From contig NZ_CP097322.1 in the NCBI RefSeq assembly GCF_023515955.1, positions 6,744,501 to 6,808,500 of the forward strand: 64,000 nt of DNA. Direction: 5' to 3'. Position numbers and translations under genes: made by a program. The notes beneath the pieces were generated by a model. The model was not told where the DNA came from. It ran no database searches and was given only the letters and a program-made list of their open reading frames with translations. Each line of letters starts with the position of its first letter. Within the stretch, counting starts at the first letter, position 1. Shown here in pieces: positions 42,383 through 51,856 of the stretch. This DNA comes from Streptomyces sp. RerS4. Its GTDB lineage: Bacteria > Actinomycetota > Actinomycetes > Streptomycetales > Streptomycetaceae.

Positions 42383-42453
42383 CGGCCTCCCGACGGCCCC
42401 TTTGGCCGGTCCTGGTCCATCCCTATCCCACCCACGCGGAGACAGGCTTCTCA

Positions 42454-42876
42454 ATGAGCGACATCGTCAACGGACTTGGCCGCACCAGCGCCTACGGAGC
42501 CCTCGGCCTGGTGCTGCTGATCCTCGGCATCGTCCTGGTGGACGTGCTGACGCCCGGGAAGCTCCCGAAGCAGATCTGGGAAGAGCGCAACCGCAACGCG
42601 GCCGTGATGCTCAGCTCCGCGCTCCTCGGCATCGGCGGCATCGTCTTCACCTCGATCTGGACCACCTACCACGACTTCGGCAAGGGCCTGCTGTCCACCG
42701 CCGCCTTCGGCGTCCTCGGCCTGGTCCTCATGGCGGTGGCCTTCCTCGTGCTGGACCTGGTGACCCCGGGCAAGCTCGGGGCCATCGTCGTCGACCCCGA
42801 GCCGCACCCGGCCGTCTGGGTCACGGCCTCCTGCAACCTCGCCGTGGCGGCGATCGTGGCCGCCTCCATCGCCTGA
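42454..42876 (+). CDS. DUF350-family membrane protein
   Basis: 140-aa protein built from two copies of a two-helix unit; each copy carries the signature V/L-D-x-x-TPGKL (VDVLTPGKLPKQI and LDLVTPGKLGAIV). Four membrane helices in total. In enteric bacteria a DUF350 gene (yjfL) sits with an ATP-grasp gene (yjfC); here an ATP-grasp gene is divergent from it, so a link is conceivable. Function unknown. Confidence 0.85.
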   Translation: MSDIVNGLGRTSAYGALGLVLLILGIVLVDVLTPGKLPKQIWEERNRNAAVMLSSALLGIGGIVFTSIWTTYHDFGKGLLSTAAFGVLGLVLMAVAFLVLDLVTPGKLGAIVVDPEPHPAVWVTASCNLAVAAIVAASIA

Positions 42877-42901
42877 CCCGGGCGCCCTCGCACGACAACG
42901 A

Positions 42902-42932
42902 CGCCGCCCCCACCGAACCGGTGGGGGCGGCG
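42902..42932. terminator. Bidirectional terminator
   Basis: GCCGCCCCCACCG, loop AAC, CGGTGGGGGCGGC: a perfect 13-bp stem (14 with the outer C-G pair) between the convergent DUF350 and acyltransferase genes. Confidence 0.8.
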
Positions 42933-42947
42933 CCGTCCGTACGGGGC

Positions 42948-44186
42948 TCAGGCCAGGCCCAAGGCGAAGGCCGTGAAGCCGGCCGCCAGGAGGGCCGCTA
43001 CGGTACGCCGCAGCGTCGGGGTGCCGTGCCCGGGGCGCGCCGGGTGCTCGAAGCGGCGCGTGTGGCGGGCGAGGACCACCAGCAGCCCCGCGAAGACCGG
43101 GAGCCAAGCGAACCGCGCCGCGAGCCAGAACGGGGAATCGGGCGCCGTCGTCAGACCGACCACCTCGCCCACGAACGAGGCCGGCACGGCCGCCGCCAGC
43201 ATCGCACTCTGGTGCCAGCACAGGATCGTCATCGCGGACAGGTTGACCACGACCACCGGCGCCCACAGCGCGGGCCGGGCCAGCAGGCCCGCCAGCCGGT
43301 CCCGCAGCAGGATCGCCGCCCCCGACTGCGCCGAGGCCAGCGCCAGGACCAGCAGCGACGGCGGGTGCGAATTGGTGCGCGCCTCGCCGGGGACGCCGAC
43401 CATCGACGCCGGGTAGTGGAACACCAGCAGCAGCGCCGCGAACAGCGCCGTGCCGCCCACCAGCAGCAGCCACGCGCCGCGCCGACCGATCCGCCGCTCG
43501 CCCCACGACACGCCCAGCTGGTAGGCGAACAGCCACCCCGGCAGGATGTTCAGCAGCGACAGCCACGACGGCACCTGGCCGGCCAGGGGCCCGTACCGCA
43601 GGAGGTCCACCACCGCGACGGAGACGAGCAGCGGAGCCGCCGCCCAGCCGCCGAGCCGGCGCGAGGCCCGTACGCAGTACGGGGTCAGCGCCGTCACCAC
43701 CACGTACACCCCGACGAACCACAGGGGCTGGATCACCAGCGTCGCCCCGGTCCGCAGCGTCGCCTCCGGGACCCCCGCCGCGTAGAGCACGGGAGCGGCC
43801 AGCGCCCACACCGCCGTGACGCCGAGCACCGGACGCCCCAGCCGCACCACACGGCCCTTCAGCCAGGCCCCGGTCGACCCGGTGCGACGCCGGTAGGAGA
43901 GCACCGAGGCGTAGCCGCCGACGAGGAAGAAGATGCCCAGCATCTGGAGCACCCAGCTCGCCGGGGCGAGGGCGCCGAACGTGGACAGCGGACTGGCGTT
44001 GTGCAGCCCGCCCTCCGGGTCGAGGGTGAAACCGCCGAGCATCCAGTGTCCGGTCGGCACGGCCAACAGGGCCAGCGCGCGCAGCCCGTCGACGGCGCGG
44101 TCGCGGTGCGCGGGGGTCTGCCGGTCGATGCGATCGGCCGTGGCGCGCAGCCGGGTCAGGGCGCTCATCCGGGTCAGGGTGCTCAT
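42948..44186 (-). CDS. Acyltransferase family 3 membrane protein
   Basis: 412-aa polytopic O-acyltransferase (OatA/NodX family) with about ten helices. The conserved N-terminal DGLRALALLAVPTGHW has the family His; HNASPL and R-x10-H features follow. It may acetylate a cell-surface or secreted molecule. Starts at ATG 44186 (GGGGGAG upstream), overlapping the stop of the DUF1023 hydrolase gene by ATGA, so the two are coupled. A second ATG at 44168 is possible. Confidence 0.85.
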   Translation of the reverse strand: MSTLTRMSALTRLRATADRIDRQTPAHRDRAVDGLRALALLAVPTGHWMLGGFTLDPEGGLHNASPLSTFGALAPASWVLQMLGIFFLVGGYASVLSYRRRTGSTGAWLKGRVVRLGRPVLGVTAVWALAAPVLYAAGVPEATLRTGATLVIQPLWFVGVYVVVTALTPYCVRASRRLGGWAAAPLLVSVAVVDLLRYGPLAGQVPSWLSLLNILPGWLFAYQLGVSWGERRIGRRGAWLLLVGGTALFAALLLVFHYPASMVGVPGEARTNSHPPSLLVLALASAQSGAAILLRDRLAGLLARPALWAPVVVVNLSAMTILCWHQSAMLAAAVPASFVGEVVGLTTAPDSPFWLAARFAWLPVFAGLLVVLARHTRRFEHPARPGHGTPTLRRTVAALLAAGFTAFALGLA

Positions 44187-45226
44187 CGCGGCTCCCCCTT
44201 CGCGATCGCGGCGAAGGCCGCCAGGGACTGGGTGCCGGGGGCGAAGTAGCCCGTGTGGCCGGGCACGTCGGCGGCGGGCACCCGGCGGGCGCCGAAGGCG
44301 GGGGAGGTGGGGTCGGCGCCGTGGCCGAGCCCGGCGAACCGCACGTTCGGGATGTCCGCGATCCAGTCGGAGGGGCCGCGGGCCGCCCAGACGCGGGCCC
44401 GGGTGCGGAGGTCGGCGACGCTGTCCGCCCGCATCCCCGGCGAGCCGAAGGCGACGATGTCGGTGGCGTCCGTGTGCCGGGCCGCGAGCCCGCACACCAC
44501 CGAGCCGTAGCTGTGGCAGAAGATCACCGGGTCAGGGGCGCCGACGGCGTCGAGTCCGGCCGTGAACCGGGCCAGCCGGACGGCGCCCGCCTCGGCCAGC
44601 CGGCCGGTCGCCGCGTCCACGCCGACCCCGACGGGGGTGGTGTAACCCGTCCACGCCACCACGGCCGTGGCGCCGCCGGTCGCCGTCCGCAGCGAGCGGG
44701 CCATCCCGGCCGGGCCGGTGTTCGGCTTGCGGGCGGCGTCGTGGCCGGTGGCGTCGTTGTCCGACCCCGGCACGATCACCGAGACGCGATCCGCGTGTTC
44801 CAGGTCCCCGAACACCTCCGCCACCTGGCCCCGCCCGCGCGGGTCGAAGGCCAGGATCTGCCGGCCCGGCGCGGCCAGCGAGGCGTAACGGGCCTCACCC
44901 GTGGCGGCTATGGCGATCCGGTTGGCCTCGTACCGCAGGGGGAGCGGAGCCCCCTCCAGATTGCCGACCACCAACGGGTGGGAACGGAGTAGCTCATCGC
45001 GCGCCGCCTCGCCGAGACCGGCGAAGAACCGGGCCACCTCACCCGGGGCCGCATCCTCCGGATCGGGCAGCGCCCGCCCGGCCGGCGAGGCGTCCCGCCA
45101 CGCGGAGGCCCCCGGCGGCGGTCCGGTGACCACCCGCTGGGCGTCCCCGGAGGCCCAGCCCGCGGTCCCCGCCACGACGGTCACCGCCAGCGCGGCCGTG
45201 ACCATCGTCCTTCCGAAGCGGCGCAT
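44183..45226 (-). CDS. Exported DUF1023 alpha/beta hydrolase
   Basis: 347-aa secreted serine hydrolase. Signal peptide about 1-27 (TMVTAALAVTVVAGTAGWASG). The DUF1023 core is clear: ILAFDPRGRGQVAEVFGDLE, VIVPGSDND, nucleophile FCHSYGSVVCG and the final FAGLGHGADPTSPAFGA with the catalytic His. Coupled to the acyltransferase gene, suggesting that one enzyme adds and the other removes or transfers an acyl group; that link is inference. Confidence 0.87.
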   Translation of the reverse strand: MRRFGRTMVTAALAVTVVAGTAGWASGDAQRVVTGPPPGASAWRDASPAGRALPDPEDAAPGEVARFFAGLGEAARDELLRSHPLVVGNLEGAPLPLRYEANRIAIAATGEARYASLAAPGRQILAFDPRGRGQVAEVFGDLEHADRVSVIVPGSDNDATGHDAARKPNTGPAGMARSLRTATGGATAVVAWTGYTTPVGVGVDAATGRLAEAGAVRLARFTAGLDAVGAPDPVIFCHSYGSVVCGLAARHTDATDIVAFGSPGMRADSVADLRTRARVWAARGPSDWIADIPNVRFAGLGHGADPTSPAFGARRVPAADVPGHTGYFAPGTQSLAAFAAIAKGEPR

Positions 45227-45355
45227 GCCCCTTCCCCTCTCCTCGTGACCCGTGCCGTGACGAGGAGGAAGGTAGGAAGGAGGTACCCGCGGGCACGTCG
45301 CACCGGGGAGCCAACCCGGATGTCATACCTCGGTAGGGGGTGGAGGAGAGACCCC

Positions 45356-46036
45356 TCAGGCGGTGTCGCCGGGGCGGACCAGGCCCGCCTCGTACGCGAA
45401 GATGACCGCCTGCGCCCGGTCGCGGAGGTCCAACTTGCCCAGCACCCGGCCGATGTGGGTCTTCACCGTCTGCTCCGCGAGCACCAGGTGCGCGGCGATC
45501 TCCTGGTTCGACAGGCCGCGCGCGATCAGTTCGAGCACCTCGGTCTCGCGCGGGGTGAGCCCGTTCAGGCGCAGCGCCGGGTCCTTGCGCGGGGCGGGGC
45601 GCTGCCGCACGAAGTCCGCGATCAGCCGCCGCGTCACCGACGGCGCGAGCAGCGCCTCGCCGGAGGCCACTACCCGGACGGCGGCGATCAGGTCGGCCGG
45701 CGGGGCGTCCTTCAGGAGGAAACCCGAGGCGCCGGCGCGCAGCGCCTCGTAGACGTAGTCGTCGATGTCGAAGGTGGTCAGCATCAGCACCTTCGGCCGG
45801 TGCACCACCCCGGGCGGCGGGTCGAGCAGCTCGCGGGCCGCCGAGAGGCCGTCGAGCTCGGGCATCCGGACGTCCATCAGGACGACGTCCGGGTGCACGG
45901 TCCGCGAGACCCGCACGCCCTCGCGTCCGTCGGGAGCCTCGCCCACCACGTCGATGTCCGGCTGCGCCGAGAGCAGCGCGGCGAAACCCGCCCGCACCAT
46001 GGCCTGGTCGTCGACGATGATCACGCGGATGGTCAA
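45356..46036 (-). CDS. NarL/FixJ-type response regulator
   Basis: 226-aa regulator. Receiver with DDQ acidic pair, phosphoacceptor in VVLMDVRMPELDG and Lys in GFLLKDAPP; C-terminal LuxR-type HTH (LTPRETEVLELIARGLSNQEIAAHL, AEQTVKTHIGRVLGKLDLRDR). Overlaps the kinase gene stop by 4 bp, so it is the partner of that kinase. Target genes unknown. Confidence 0.94.
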   Translation of the reverse strand: MTIRVIIVDDQAMVRAGFAALLSAQPDIDVVGEAPDGREGVRVSRTVHPDVVLMDVRMPELDGLSAARELLDPPPGVVHRPKVLMLTTFDIDDYVYEALRAGASGFLLKDAPPADLIAAVRVVASGEALLAPSVTRRLIADFVRQRPAPRKDPALRLNGLTPRETEVLELIARGLSNQEIAAHLVLAEQTVKTHIGRVLGKLDLRDRAQAVIFAYEAGLVRPGDTA

Positions 46037-47529
46037 CTCGGTTCCTCGCTCGAATCGGTACGCGGGTCGGCGCGCGGGTGGTCCTGCGGATCGGTACGCG
46101 GATCGAGGGTCTCGCGGCCCGGCTCCAGGGGCAGCCGGGCGGCCACCCGGAAGCCGCCGTCCGGCAGCGGACCGGTGTCCAGCGTCCCGCCGGTCAACCG
46201 TACGCGTTCGCGCATCCCCACCAGACCGTGCCCGGTCCCCGAATCCTCCAGCGCCACCACGGCGCCCAGGGCGGGGCCGTTGACCACCAGCACGAGCACC
46301 TCGGCGTCCTCGACCGAATGCGTCACCGACACCCGCGTCCGCGCCCCCGGCGCGTGCCGCACCACGTTCGCCAACGCCTCCTGCACGATCCGGTACGCCG
46401 ACAGGTCCACGGCCGGCGTCGCCACGTCGGCCGCGCCCGCCGCGAGGGACAACTCCACCGGCAGCCCCGCCCGTACGGTCGCCTCCACCAGCTGCTGGAT
46501 CCGCGCGATACCCGGCTGCGGGGCCCGTTCGCCGGCCGCCCCGGCCGCCCCGTTCGCGCCGTCGCCGCGCAGCACCGTCAGCAGCCGCCGCATCTCCCCG
46601 AGGGACTCGCGCGCGCTCGCCGCGATGGCCGCGAACTCCTCGCGCACCGGCTCCTCCATGCCGGGCAGCCGGTACGGCGCGGAGTCGGCCTGCACCGTGA
46701 TCACCGACATGTGGTGCGCCACCACGTCGTGCAACTCCCGCGCGATACGGGCTCGTTCCTCCAACAGGGTGCGCCGCGCCCGTTCCGCCTCACTGATGCT
46801 CCGCTGTTCGGCGATTCGCTGCTGCGCGTCGCCCAGACCGCGCAGCGCACCGGTCACCGCGAGCAGGCCGCCGCTCAACACGAACTGCAGGGCCACCGTG
46901 TTGATCACCCCGGCGGGCTGGAAGAAGCCCAGCACCACGCCGGCGGCGCCCGTCGCCAGCCACACCTGCACCAACGTCCGGATGGACTCGCGCAGCCCCA
47001 GGCAGATCATCAGCACCTGGTAGCCGACGACGGCCATCGGCGTCCACGGCCAGGCGTGCTCGGCCACCCGGTCGGCGCCAATCAGCGCCACCGCCCCGAC
47101 CACATCGGCGGCGAGCACCATGAGCCACGCCGGCACCGGTCGGGTCACCGCCAGCAGCAGCGGCACCGTCTGGGCGACGCCCAAGGCCCCGGCCAGGCCG
47201 CCGCCGAGGCCGTAGTCGTTGGTCAGGACCGCGATCGTCACCGGCAGGAGGGACACCACGAAGGTCGCGGCCACCGCGAACGGCAACAGCCGGTGCCAGT
47301 GCTTGGGCGCCCCCGCGAGCAGCGGTTCCCCCGGCCGGCCGGGCGAACGCAGCGCGACGGCGAGCTGCGCCATCGTGCCGGGCCGCTTGGGCCGCTTGGG
47401 CCGCTTGGGCCGCTTGGGCCGCTCGTCCCGTTCGGTCTTGCGCGCCCGCCTGGACCAGCGGGACGGGCGGAACGCGCGCGCCCACAGGGACGTACGGGTC
47501 TGAGAGGAGGCACGGGCTTCGGGGCTCAT
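46033..47529 (-). CDS. Sensor histidine kinase, NarL-partner type (HisKA_3)
   Basis: 498-aa membrane kinase. Basic N-terminal region with a K-R-P repeat, then about six membrane helices (residues 80-235), HisKA_3 motif ARIARELHDVVAHHMSV with the phospho-His, and ATPase motifs IVQEALANVVRHAP and GHGLVGMRERV. Small extracytoplasmic loops point to membrane or intramembrane sensing. No ribosome site precedes ATG 47529; a TACGCT -10-like hexamer nearby suggests an almost leaderless mRNA. Internal ATG at residue 52 is an alternative start. Confidence 0.9.
   Translation of the reverse strand: MSPEARASSQTRTSLWARAFRPSRWSRRARKTERDERPKRPKRPKRPKRPGTMAQLAVALRSPGRPGEPLLAGAPKHWHRLLPFAVAATFVVSLLPVTIAVLTNDYGLGGGLAGALGVAQTVPLLLAVTRPVPAWLMVLAADVVGAVALIGADRVAEHAWPWTPMAVVGYQVLMICLGLRESIRTLVQVWLATGAAGVVLGFFQPAGVINTVALQFVLSGGLLAVTGALRGLGDAQQRIAEQRSISEAERARRTLLEERARIARELHDVVAHHMSVITVQADSAPYRLPGMEEPVREEFAAIAASARESLGEMRRLLTVLRGDGANGAAGAAGERAPQPGIARIQQLVEATVRAGLPVELSLAAGAADVATPAVDLSAYRIVQEALANVVRHAPGARTRVSVTHSVEDAEVLVLVVNGPALGAVVALEDSGTGHGLVGMRERVRLTGGTLDTGPLPDGGFRVAARLPLEPGRETLDPRTDPQDHPRADPRTDSSEEPS
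47381..47425 (-). repeat. 9-bp tandem repeats (K-R-P)n in the kinase gene
   Basis: On the plus strand GGCCGCTTG occurs four times in perfect tandem plus a fifth copy with one change. It encodes successive Lys-Arg-Pro tripeptides in the cytoplasmic N-terminus of the histidine kinase, a likely length-variable tract. Confidence 0.85.
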
Positions 47530-47611
47530 GATCCGACCAGCGTATGCGCCGCGAGCGCGATTCGGGCGGACGGATAGGCTGCTCGCGGTCGATCAAGGGG
47601 AGCCGCGACGC

Positions 47612-48559
47612 ATGGGTGGGGCAGCCGCACTCGAAAAGCTGGTGCCGGTGCTGCTGGCCTTCGGCGGCGGAGTCCTGCTCGCCCGCCGGCGCGCGGTACC
47701 GGCCGAGGCGTCCAAGGCCTTCGCCGACTATGCCTTCCTCTTCGCCGTCCCGTGCTACCTCTTCGGCAACATCTACACCGCCGACCTCGCCGCCCTCTTC
47801 GACTGGCGGGCCGTCGGCGGCTACGCGGCGGCCGCCGGCCTCGCGGTGCTCGTGGTCGCCCTCGGCGCCGCCGCCCACGGGATGCGCGAACCCCGCGCCC
47901 TCGCCCTGCGCGTGATGGCGGCGGTCCAGGTGAACACCGCCTACTTCGCCGTCCCGGTCTTCATCACCGTCTTCGGGACGGCCGCGCCGATCTTCCCGGT
48001 GCTGCTGTTCCAGGTGTGCGTCCTGTCCCTCGTCGTCCTCGCGGTCATGGAACTGGGCCGCGCCGGCCCCTCCGCCGGCGGGCCGGCCGCCCGTCTCGCG
48101 CGGGCCCTCGGCTCCTCCCTGGCCACTCCGCTCGTCCTCGCCTGCAACGCCGGCATCCTGCTCAACCTGCTGGCGGTGCGCGTCCCGACGGTGGTCCTCG
48201 ACGGAGCCGCCTTCGTCGGCGCCAGCGCCTCACCCGTCGCCCTCTTCGCGCTGGGGCTGCACCTGGGCGGCCTCGGCCTGGACGTCCGGGGCACCACCCG
48301 CGAGGAGATGGCCCTGATCGCCTTCAAATGCGTGGCCTTCCCCCTGCTGGCCTGGGCGGTGTGCGGCCCGCTGCTCGGCGTACGGGGCGACTGGCTCGCC
48401 TACCTCGTCCTGATCGCCGCGATGCCGACCCCGCAGAACCTGTTCATCTTCGCCCAGCGCTACGACGTCGGCGTCGACCTCTCCGCCTCGATCGTGATCA
48501 AGAGCTCAGTCGTCTCCCTTCTCCTCCTGCCGCTGTGGCTGCGGACTGTGGCCACGTGA
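47612..48559 (+). CDS. AEC-family (auxin efflux carrier-like) transporter
   Basis: 315-aa membrane protein with ten predicted helices in two five-helix halves (EKLVPVLLAFGGGVLLARR at the start). AEC/bile-acid-fold transporters often carry organic acids such as malate. Start at ATG 47612 with AAGGGGAG nine bases upstream; a -10-like TAGGCT at 47573-47578 precedes it. Divergent from the two-component operon, which could control it. Confidence 0.85.
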   Translation: MGGAAALEKLVPVLLAFGGGVLLARRRAVPAEASKAFADYAFLFAVPCYLFGNIYTADLAALFDWRAVGGYAAAAGLAVLVVALGAAAHGMREPRALALRVMAAVQVNTAYFAVPVFITVFGTAAPIFPVLLFQVCVLSLVVLAVMELGRAGPSAGGPAARLARALGSSLATPLVLACNAGILLNLLAVRVPTVVLDGAAFVGASASPVALFALGLHLGGLGLDVRGTTREEMALIAFKCVAFPLLAWAVCGPLLGVRGDWLAYLVLIAAMPTPQNLFIFAQRYDVGVDLSASIVIKSSVVSLLLLPLWLRTVAT

Positions 48560-48631
48560 GCCCGCATGAGGTCGGCGGGGCGATGCGTCGTCCGGCTCGT
48601 TCCTCCGGCGGGGTCCGCTCGTTGACCGGGC

Positions 48632-49027
48632 ATGGAGTTGCTGCCGACCATCGCCGCGCCGGGCGTCGCCGAACGGGCCGACGCCTCGGCGGACGCCGCC
48701 TGCCACCTCTACGACGCCGTCGTGCCCTGGGGCGGCGGCCGGCCCGGCGGGTGGAGCCGGACCGCCGTCGAGGACGCCGCCGAGTCCATCGAGACCACCG
48801 CGCACGCCCTCGCGTACACCCACCCGCGCGCCGAGCTGATCCTCGCCCCCGTCCACGCGGCCCTGGCCGATCTGCGCCGTCAGCTGGAGCTGTCCCCACC
48901 CGACCCGCTGACCGCCGACGCCGTCCCGGCGACCCCCCGCTCGGTCGGCAACCCGCGCCGCACGCGCTGGGTGCGGGTGCTCACGCCACCCGCGCCCCGG
49001 CGACCGCCGTCTGATACAGCTTCCTGA
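48632..49027 (+). CDS. Hypothetical protein
   Basis: 131-aa mainly helical protein (ADASADAACHLYDAVV, AVEDAAESIETTAHALAYTHPRAELIL) with a proline/arginine-rich tail. No known domain recognised. The last 47 bp overlap the convergent protease gene, and the tail in the overlap is low complexity, so the true end is not in doubt but the tail may be unstructured. Confidence 0.5.
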   Translation: MELLPTIAAPGVAERADASADAACHLYDAVVPWGGGRPGGWSRTAVEDAAESIETTAHALAYTHPRAELILAPVHAALADLRRQLELSPPDPLTADAVPATPRSVGNPRRTRWVRVLTPPAPRRPPSDTAS

Positions 49028-50159
49028 TCTCCGCGCCGAAGTAGGGGCTGTACGAGGTGTCCGCCGTCGGCCCGCCCGTCTTCCAGCCCCCGATGACTCC
49101 GACCACGTCCCCCGTCCCGCGCCGCGCGTCGTAGCGGGCGAGGAAGGGGCCACCGCTGGTGCCGCCGGGGAAGCCGGTGCAGTCGATGCGCAGGAACGAT
49201 CCGGGGCTCTTCGCGTCCCTGCTGGTGAACTTGGTCGTCCGGTTCACGCAGATCCGGGGGCGGGCCGCGGCGGCCGGATGCCCGATCAGCGTGACCTGCG
49301 GGTGGGCGTACGTCGCCCCGGTGACGAGCCGGTTGCCGCCGACGACCTTCTCCACCGCCCTGCCGGACGCGTCCGGGCCGACCTGCGCGAAGGCCACGTC
49401 GAGGGTGGCCGCCCGCTCCACGCCCTCGGTGCGGTACCGCTGGTGGATCCACACCTTGGAGCGGCCGGCCTTGTCGCGCACCACCGGGAACATCCCGTAG
49501 GGCCGCGGCTTCGCCTTCGTGTAGCGCGGAACGAAGGCCACCTGGCGGGTGTCCGTGCCGAGCAGGCAGTGGGCGGCGCTGATCACCAGGTTGCGGCCGG
49601 CCGAGGAGACCACGCTGGCGGTGCAGAAGTAGGCGCCCGAACCCTTCATCGCGAACATCCGGCCGACGACCGGCGTCCCGTCGAAGTTCCGCCCGGCCCC
49701 GGCCGGCATCGGCGCCGCCGGTGGCCGCGCGGGTCGGGGGGCGGGGGCGTCGGCCGAGGGCGAGGGGGAGGGGGGTGGCGGGGGCGGGGTCGGGGCGACC
49801 GGCTCGTCCGGAACGGCGGGTTCCGGCGGGGGTACGTCGGTCGGTTCGACGATGACCCCCGGGAGGGGGACCACGGCCGGAATCGGCACCGGAACCGGAA
49901 TCGGGAGCGCGGCGGGGGCCGAGGGCGCGGCGGAGGGCGCGGCCGGTGTCGCCGCCGGCTCCGGGACCGGTGTCGCGGGGTCGGGGACCGGGACGGCGGA
50001 GGCCATCCGCTCCGGGGTCCAGAAGGCGGCGGCCTCCCGCGCGTTCCAGCGGCCGGCGGCCGCCCCGGCACCGCTCGCCTCCGCGCGGGGCAGAGCTCCG
50101 CCCGGCAGCAGCAGCACGGTGGCGGCCACGGCGGCCGCCATCATCGACGTGGGTCGCAT
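48981..50159 (-). CDS. Secreted trypsin-like serine protease
   Basis: 392-aa exported peptidase. Signal peptide 1-29 (MMAAAVAATVLLLPGGALP), a Pro/Ala/Val-rich stalk (residues 55-155) and a chymotrypsin-fold domain: His in VISAAHCLLG, Asp in TLDVAFAQVG and Ser in FPGGTSGGPFLA. Start at ATG 50159 with AGGAG just upstream. Similar proteins are widespread in Streptomyces; substrate unknown. Confidence 0.88.
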   Translation of the reverse strand: MRPTSMMAAAVAATVLLLPGGALPRAEASGAGAAAGRWNAREAAAFWTPERMASAVPVPDPATPVPEPAATPAAPSAAPSAPAALPIPVPVPIPAVVPLPGVIVEPTDVPPPEPAVPDEPVAPTPPPPPPSPSPSADAPAPRPARPPAAPMPAGAGRNFDGTPVVGRMFAMKGSGAYFCTASVVSSAGRNLVISAAHCLLGTDTRQVAFVPRYTKAKPRPYGMFPVVRDKAGRSKVWIHQRYRTEGVERAATLDVAFAQVGPDASGRAVEKVVGGNRLVTGATYAHPQVTLIGHPAAAARPRICVNRTTKFTSRDAKSPGSFLRIDCTGFPGGTSGGPFLARYDARRGTGDVVGVIGGWKTGGPTADTSYSPYFGAEIRKLYQTAVAGARVA

Positions 50160-50203
50160 GTCTGGCTCCTGTTCAGCGGGACAGTGGAGACGGCCGGGTG
50201 GGG

Positions 50204-51727
50204 CTATACGGCCTGGGGAAAGCGGAAGAGGCGGTCCGGGTCGTAGGTCCGGCGGACCTGCTCCAGCCGGGCGAGGTTCGGCCCGTAGTAGGCCTCGCGC
50301 CAGCCGACGAGCTTCGGATCGGCGTAGTTCTGGTACGCGGCGCCGCCCGCCCAGGGCCGCAGGTCGCGCCAGAGCCCGTCCAGCCAGGCCTGGTGCCGGG
50401 CCACCTCCGCCGCCGACGCCGACCGCGGCCAGTAGACGAGGTACTGGGCCAGGAACGCGCCGTCGCGGTGCGCGAACGCGGTGTCGGTCGCGGGGACCCG
50501 GTTCACGGCCCCGCCGCACACGCCGTCGAGCTGCACCACCCCGCGCCCGCCGCGCGGTACGGCTCGGGCATGGCGCGCGGCGGCGTCCAGCAGGACGTTC
50601 ACCGCCGCGTCCGGCAGTCCGGCCGCGCCCCAGAAGTCGCTGCGGGCGGCGTAGGATTCACGGCCCAGGCCGCCCCGGGGGTCCCGGCCGGGCAGTCGCC
50701 CCGGCAGCCGGCACGCGGCGTCGTCAGGCCCGGGGCAGCCCGCCATGGCCCGTACGGTGTCCCCGTAGCCCCGGACGACCACCCAGGAGTCCGCCGGCTC
50801 CCGGCCCACCAGGTCCGTCAGCCGGGTCAGTTCCCGCTCCAGCTCGCCGCGCCCGTCCAGGGACAGGACGCGCACGGCCGGGACGGGCGCCGCCGCGCCG
50901 GGGTCGGACTCCAGGGTGAATTCCACCTGGCTCCAGAAGGGGTCGGGCAGCCCGCCCAGCCAGCGCTGCCAACCGCGCAGCACCCTCGGGGAGTCGGCGC
51001 CGGACCAGTGCAGTTCCGCGAAGGCGGCGTCGGCGACCGGGTGGGTACGCAAGCGGAACTCCGTCACCACCCCGAAGTTCCCGCCCCCACCGCCGCGCAA
51101 CGCCCAGAACAGGTCGGGGTCGTGCCCCGCGTCGACCTCGCGCACCACCGAGTCCGGGGTGACGACGCGGGCGCCGGTCAGCCGGTCGGAGGTGGTTCCG
51201 TAGGCCCGGGAGGCGATGCCCAGGCCGCCGCCGAGGGCCAGGCCGGCGATGCCGACGGACGGGCACGTGCCGGCGGGGACACCCAGGCCGCGCCCGGCGA
51301 GCACCCCGTATACGTCGGCCAGCCGGGCGCCCGCGCCGATCCGTACGCCGTCCCCCTCGACCGTCACGCCGGCCATGGCCCCGGTGTCGATCACGAGCCC
51401 GGCCTCCACGGTGGACCAGCCCGGGTAGCTGTGCCCGCCCCCGCGCGGCACCACCGGGACGGCGGAGCGGCGGGCGAAGTCCAGGCAGGCGGCCACGTCC
51501 CCGGCGTGCGCCGGGTAGGCCACGGCCCCGGGCCGGACGGTGTCGTGGCGAGGCTGGAAGAGTTGTCGGGCCTCGGCGTAGTCCGAGTCGCTCGGGAGCA
51601 CCACGCGGCCGTCCAGGGAGCGGCCGAGCGCGCCGAAGTCGGGGGCGGAGCGGGCGCGCGCCCCGGTGAACAGGGCGGCGGCGCTCGCTCCGACTCCGGT
51701 GAGGATCCGGCGGCGGTGCAGGCTCAT
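50204..51727 (-). CDS. Exported FAD-linked oxidase (BBE/VAO family)
   Basis: 507-aa flavoprotein. Tat-type leader (MSLHRRRILTGVGASAAALF). FAD domain shows both covalent attachment sites of berberine-bridge-like enzymes: His in PRGGGHSYPGW and Cys in PAGTCPSVGIAGLALGGG. C-terminal BBE motif NYADPKLVGWREAYYGPNLARLEQVRRTYDPDRLFRFPQ is complete. It may oxidise an alcohol or sugar outside the cell. The SD AGGAGG nearly abuts the ATG. Confidence 0.88.
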   Translation of the reverse strand: MSLHRRRILTGVGASAAALFTGARARSAPDFGALGRSLDGRVVLPSDSDYAEARQLFQPRHDTVRPGAVAYPAHAGDVAACLDFARRSAVPVVPRGGGHSYPGWSTVEAGLVIDTGAMAGVTVEGDGVRIGAGARLADVYGVLAGRGLGVPAGTCPSVGIAGLALGGGLGIASRAYGTTSDRLTGARVVTPDSVVREVDAGHDPDLFWALRGGGGGNFGVVTEFRLRTHPVADAAFAELHWSGADSPRVLRGWQRWLGGLPDPFWSQVEFTLESDPGAAAPVPAVRVLSLDGRGELERELTRLTDLVGREPADSWVVVRGYGDTVRAMAGCPGPDDAACRLPGRLPGRDPRGGLGRESYAARSDFWGAAGLPDAAVNVLLDAAARHARAVPRGGRGVVQLDGVCGGAVNRVPATDTAFAHRDGAFLAQYLVYWPRSASAAEVARHQAWLDGLWRDLRPWAGGAAYQNYADPKLVGWREAYYGPNLARLEQVRRTYDPDRLFRFPQAV

Positions 51728-51856
51728 CCCTCCTTCCTGCCACCGCCCGGCGCGATCGCGGCGAAGGCGGGCCCGCCCGCGCCGCGTTCCCCCCCGAACG
51801 GCGCACGCCCCCGGACGCCCGTACGAGGCGGCGGCCCGGAGGCGGCAAGACACGAC

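Noticed and set aside
39180..44249. A 1689-codon plus-strand open frame running antisense to several genes
   Set aside because: It is Arg/Pro-rich nonsense created by the high G+C content opposite and across the adenylation-like, ATP-grasp and acyltransferase genes; no domain, no ribosome site and poor third-position bias.
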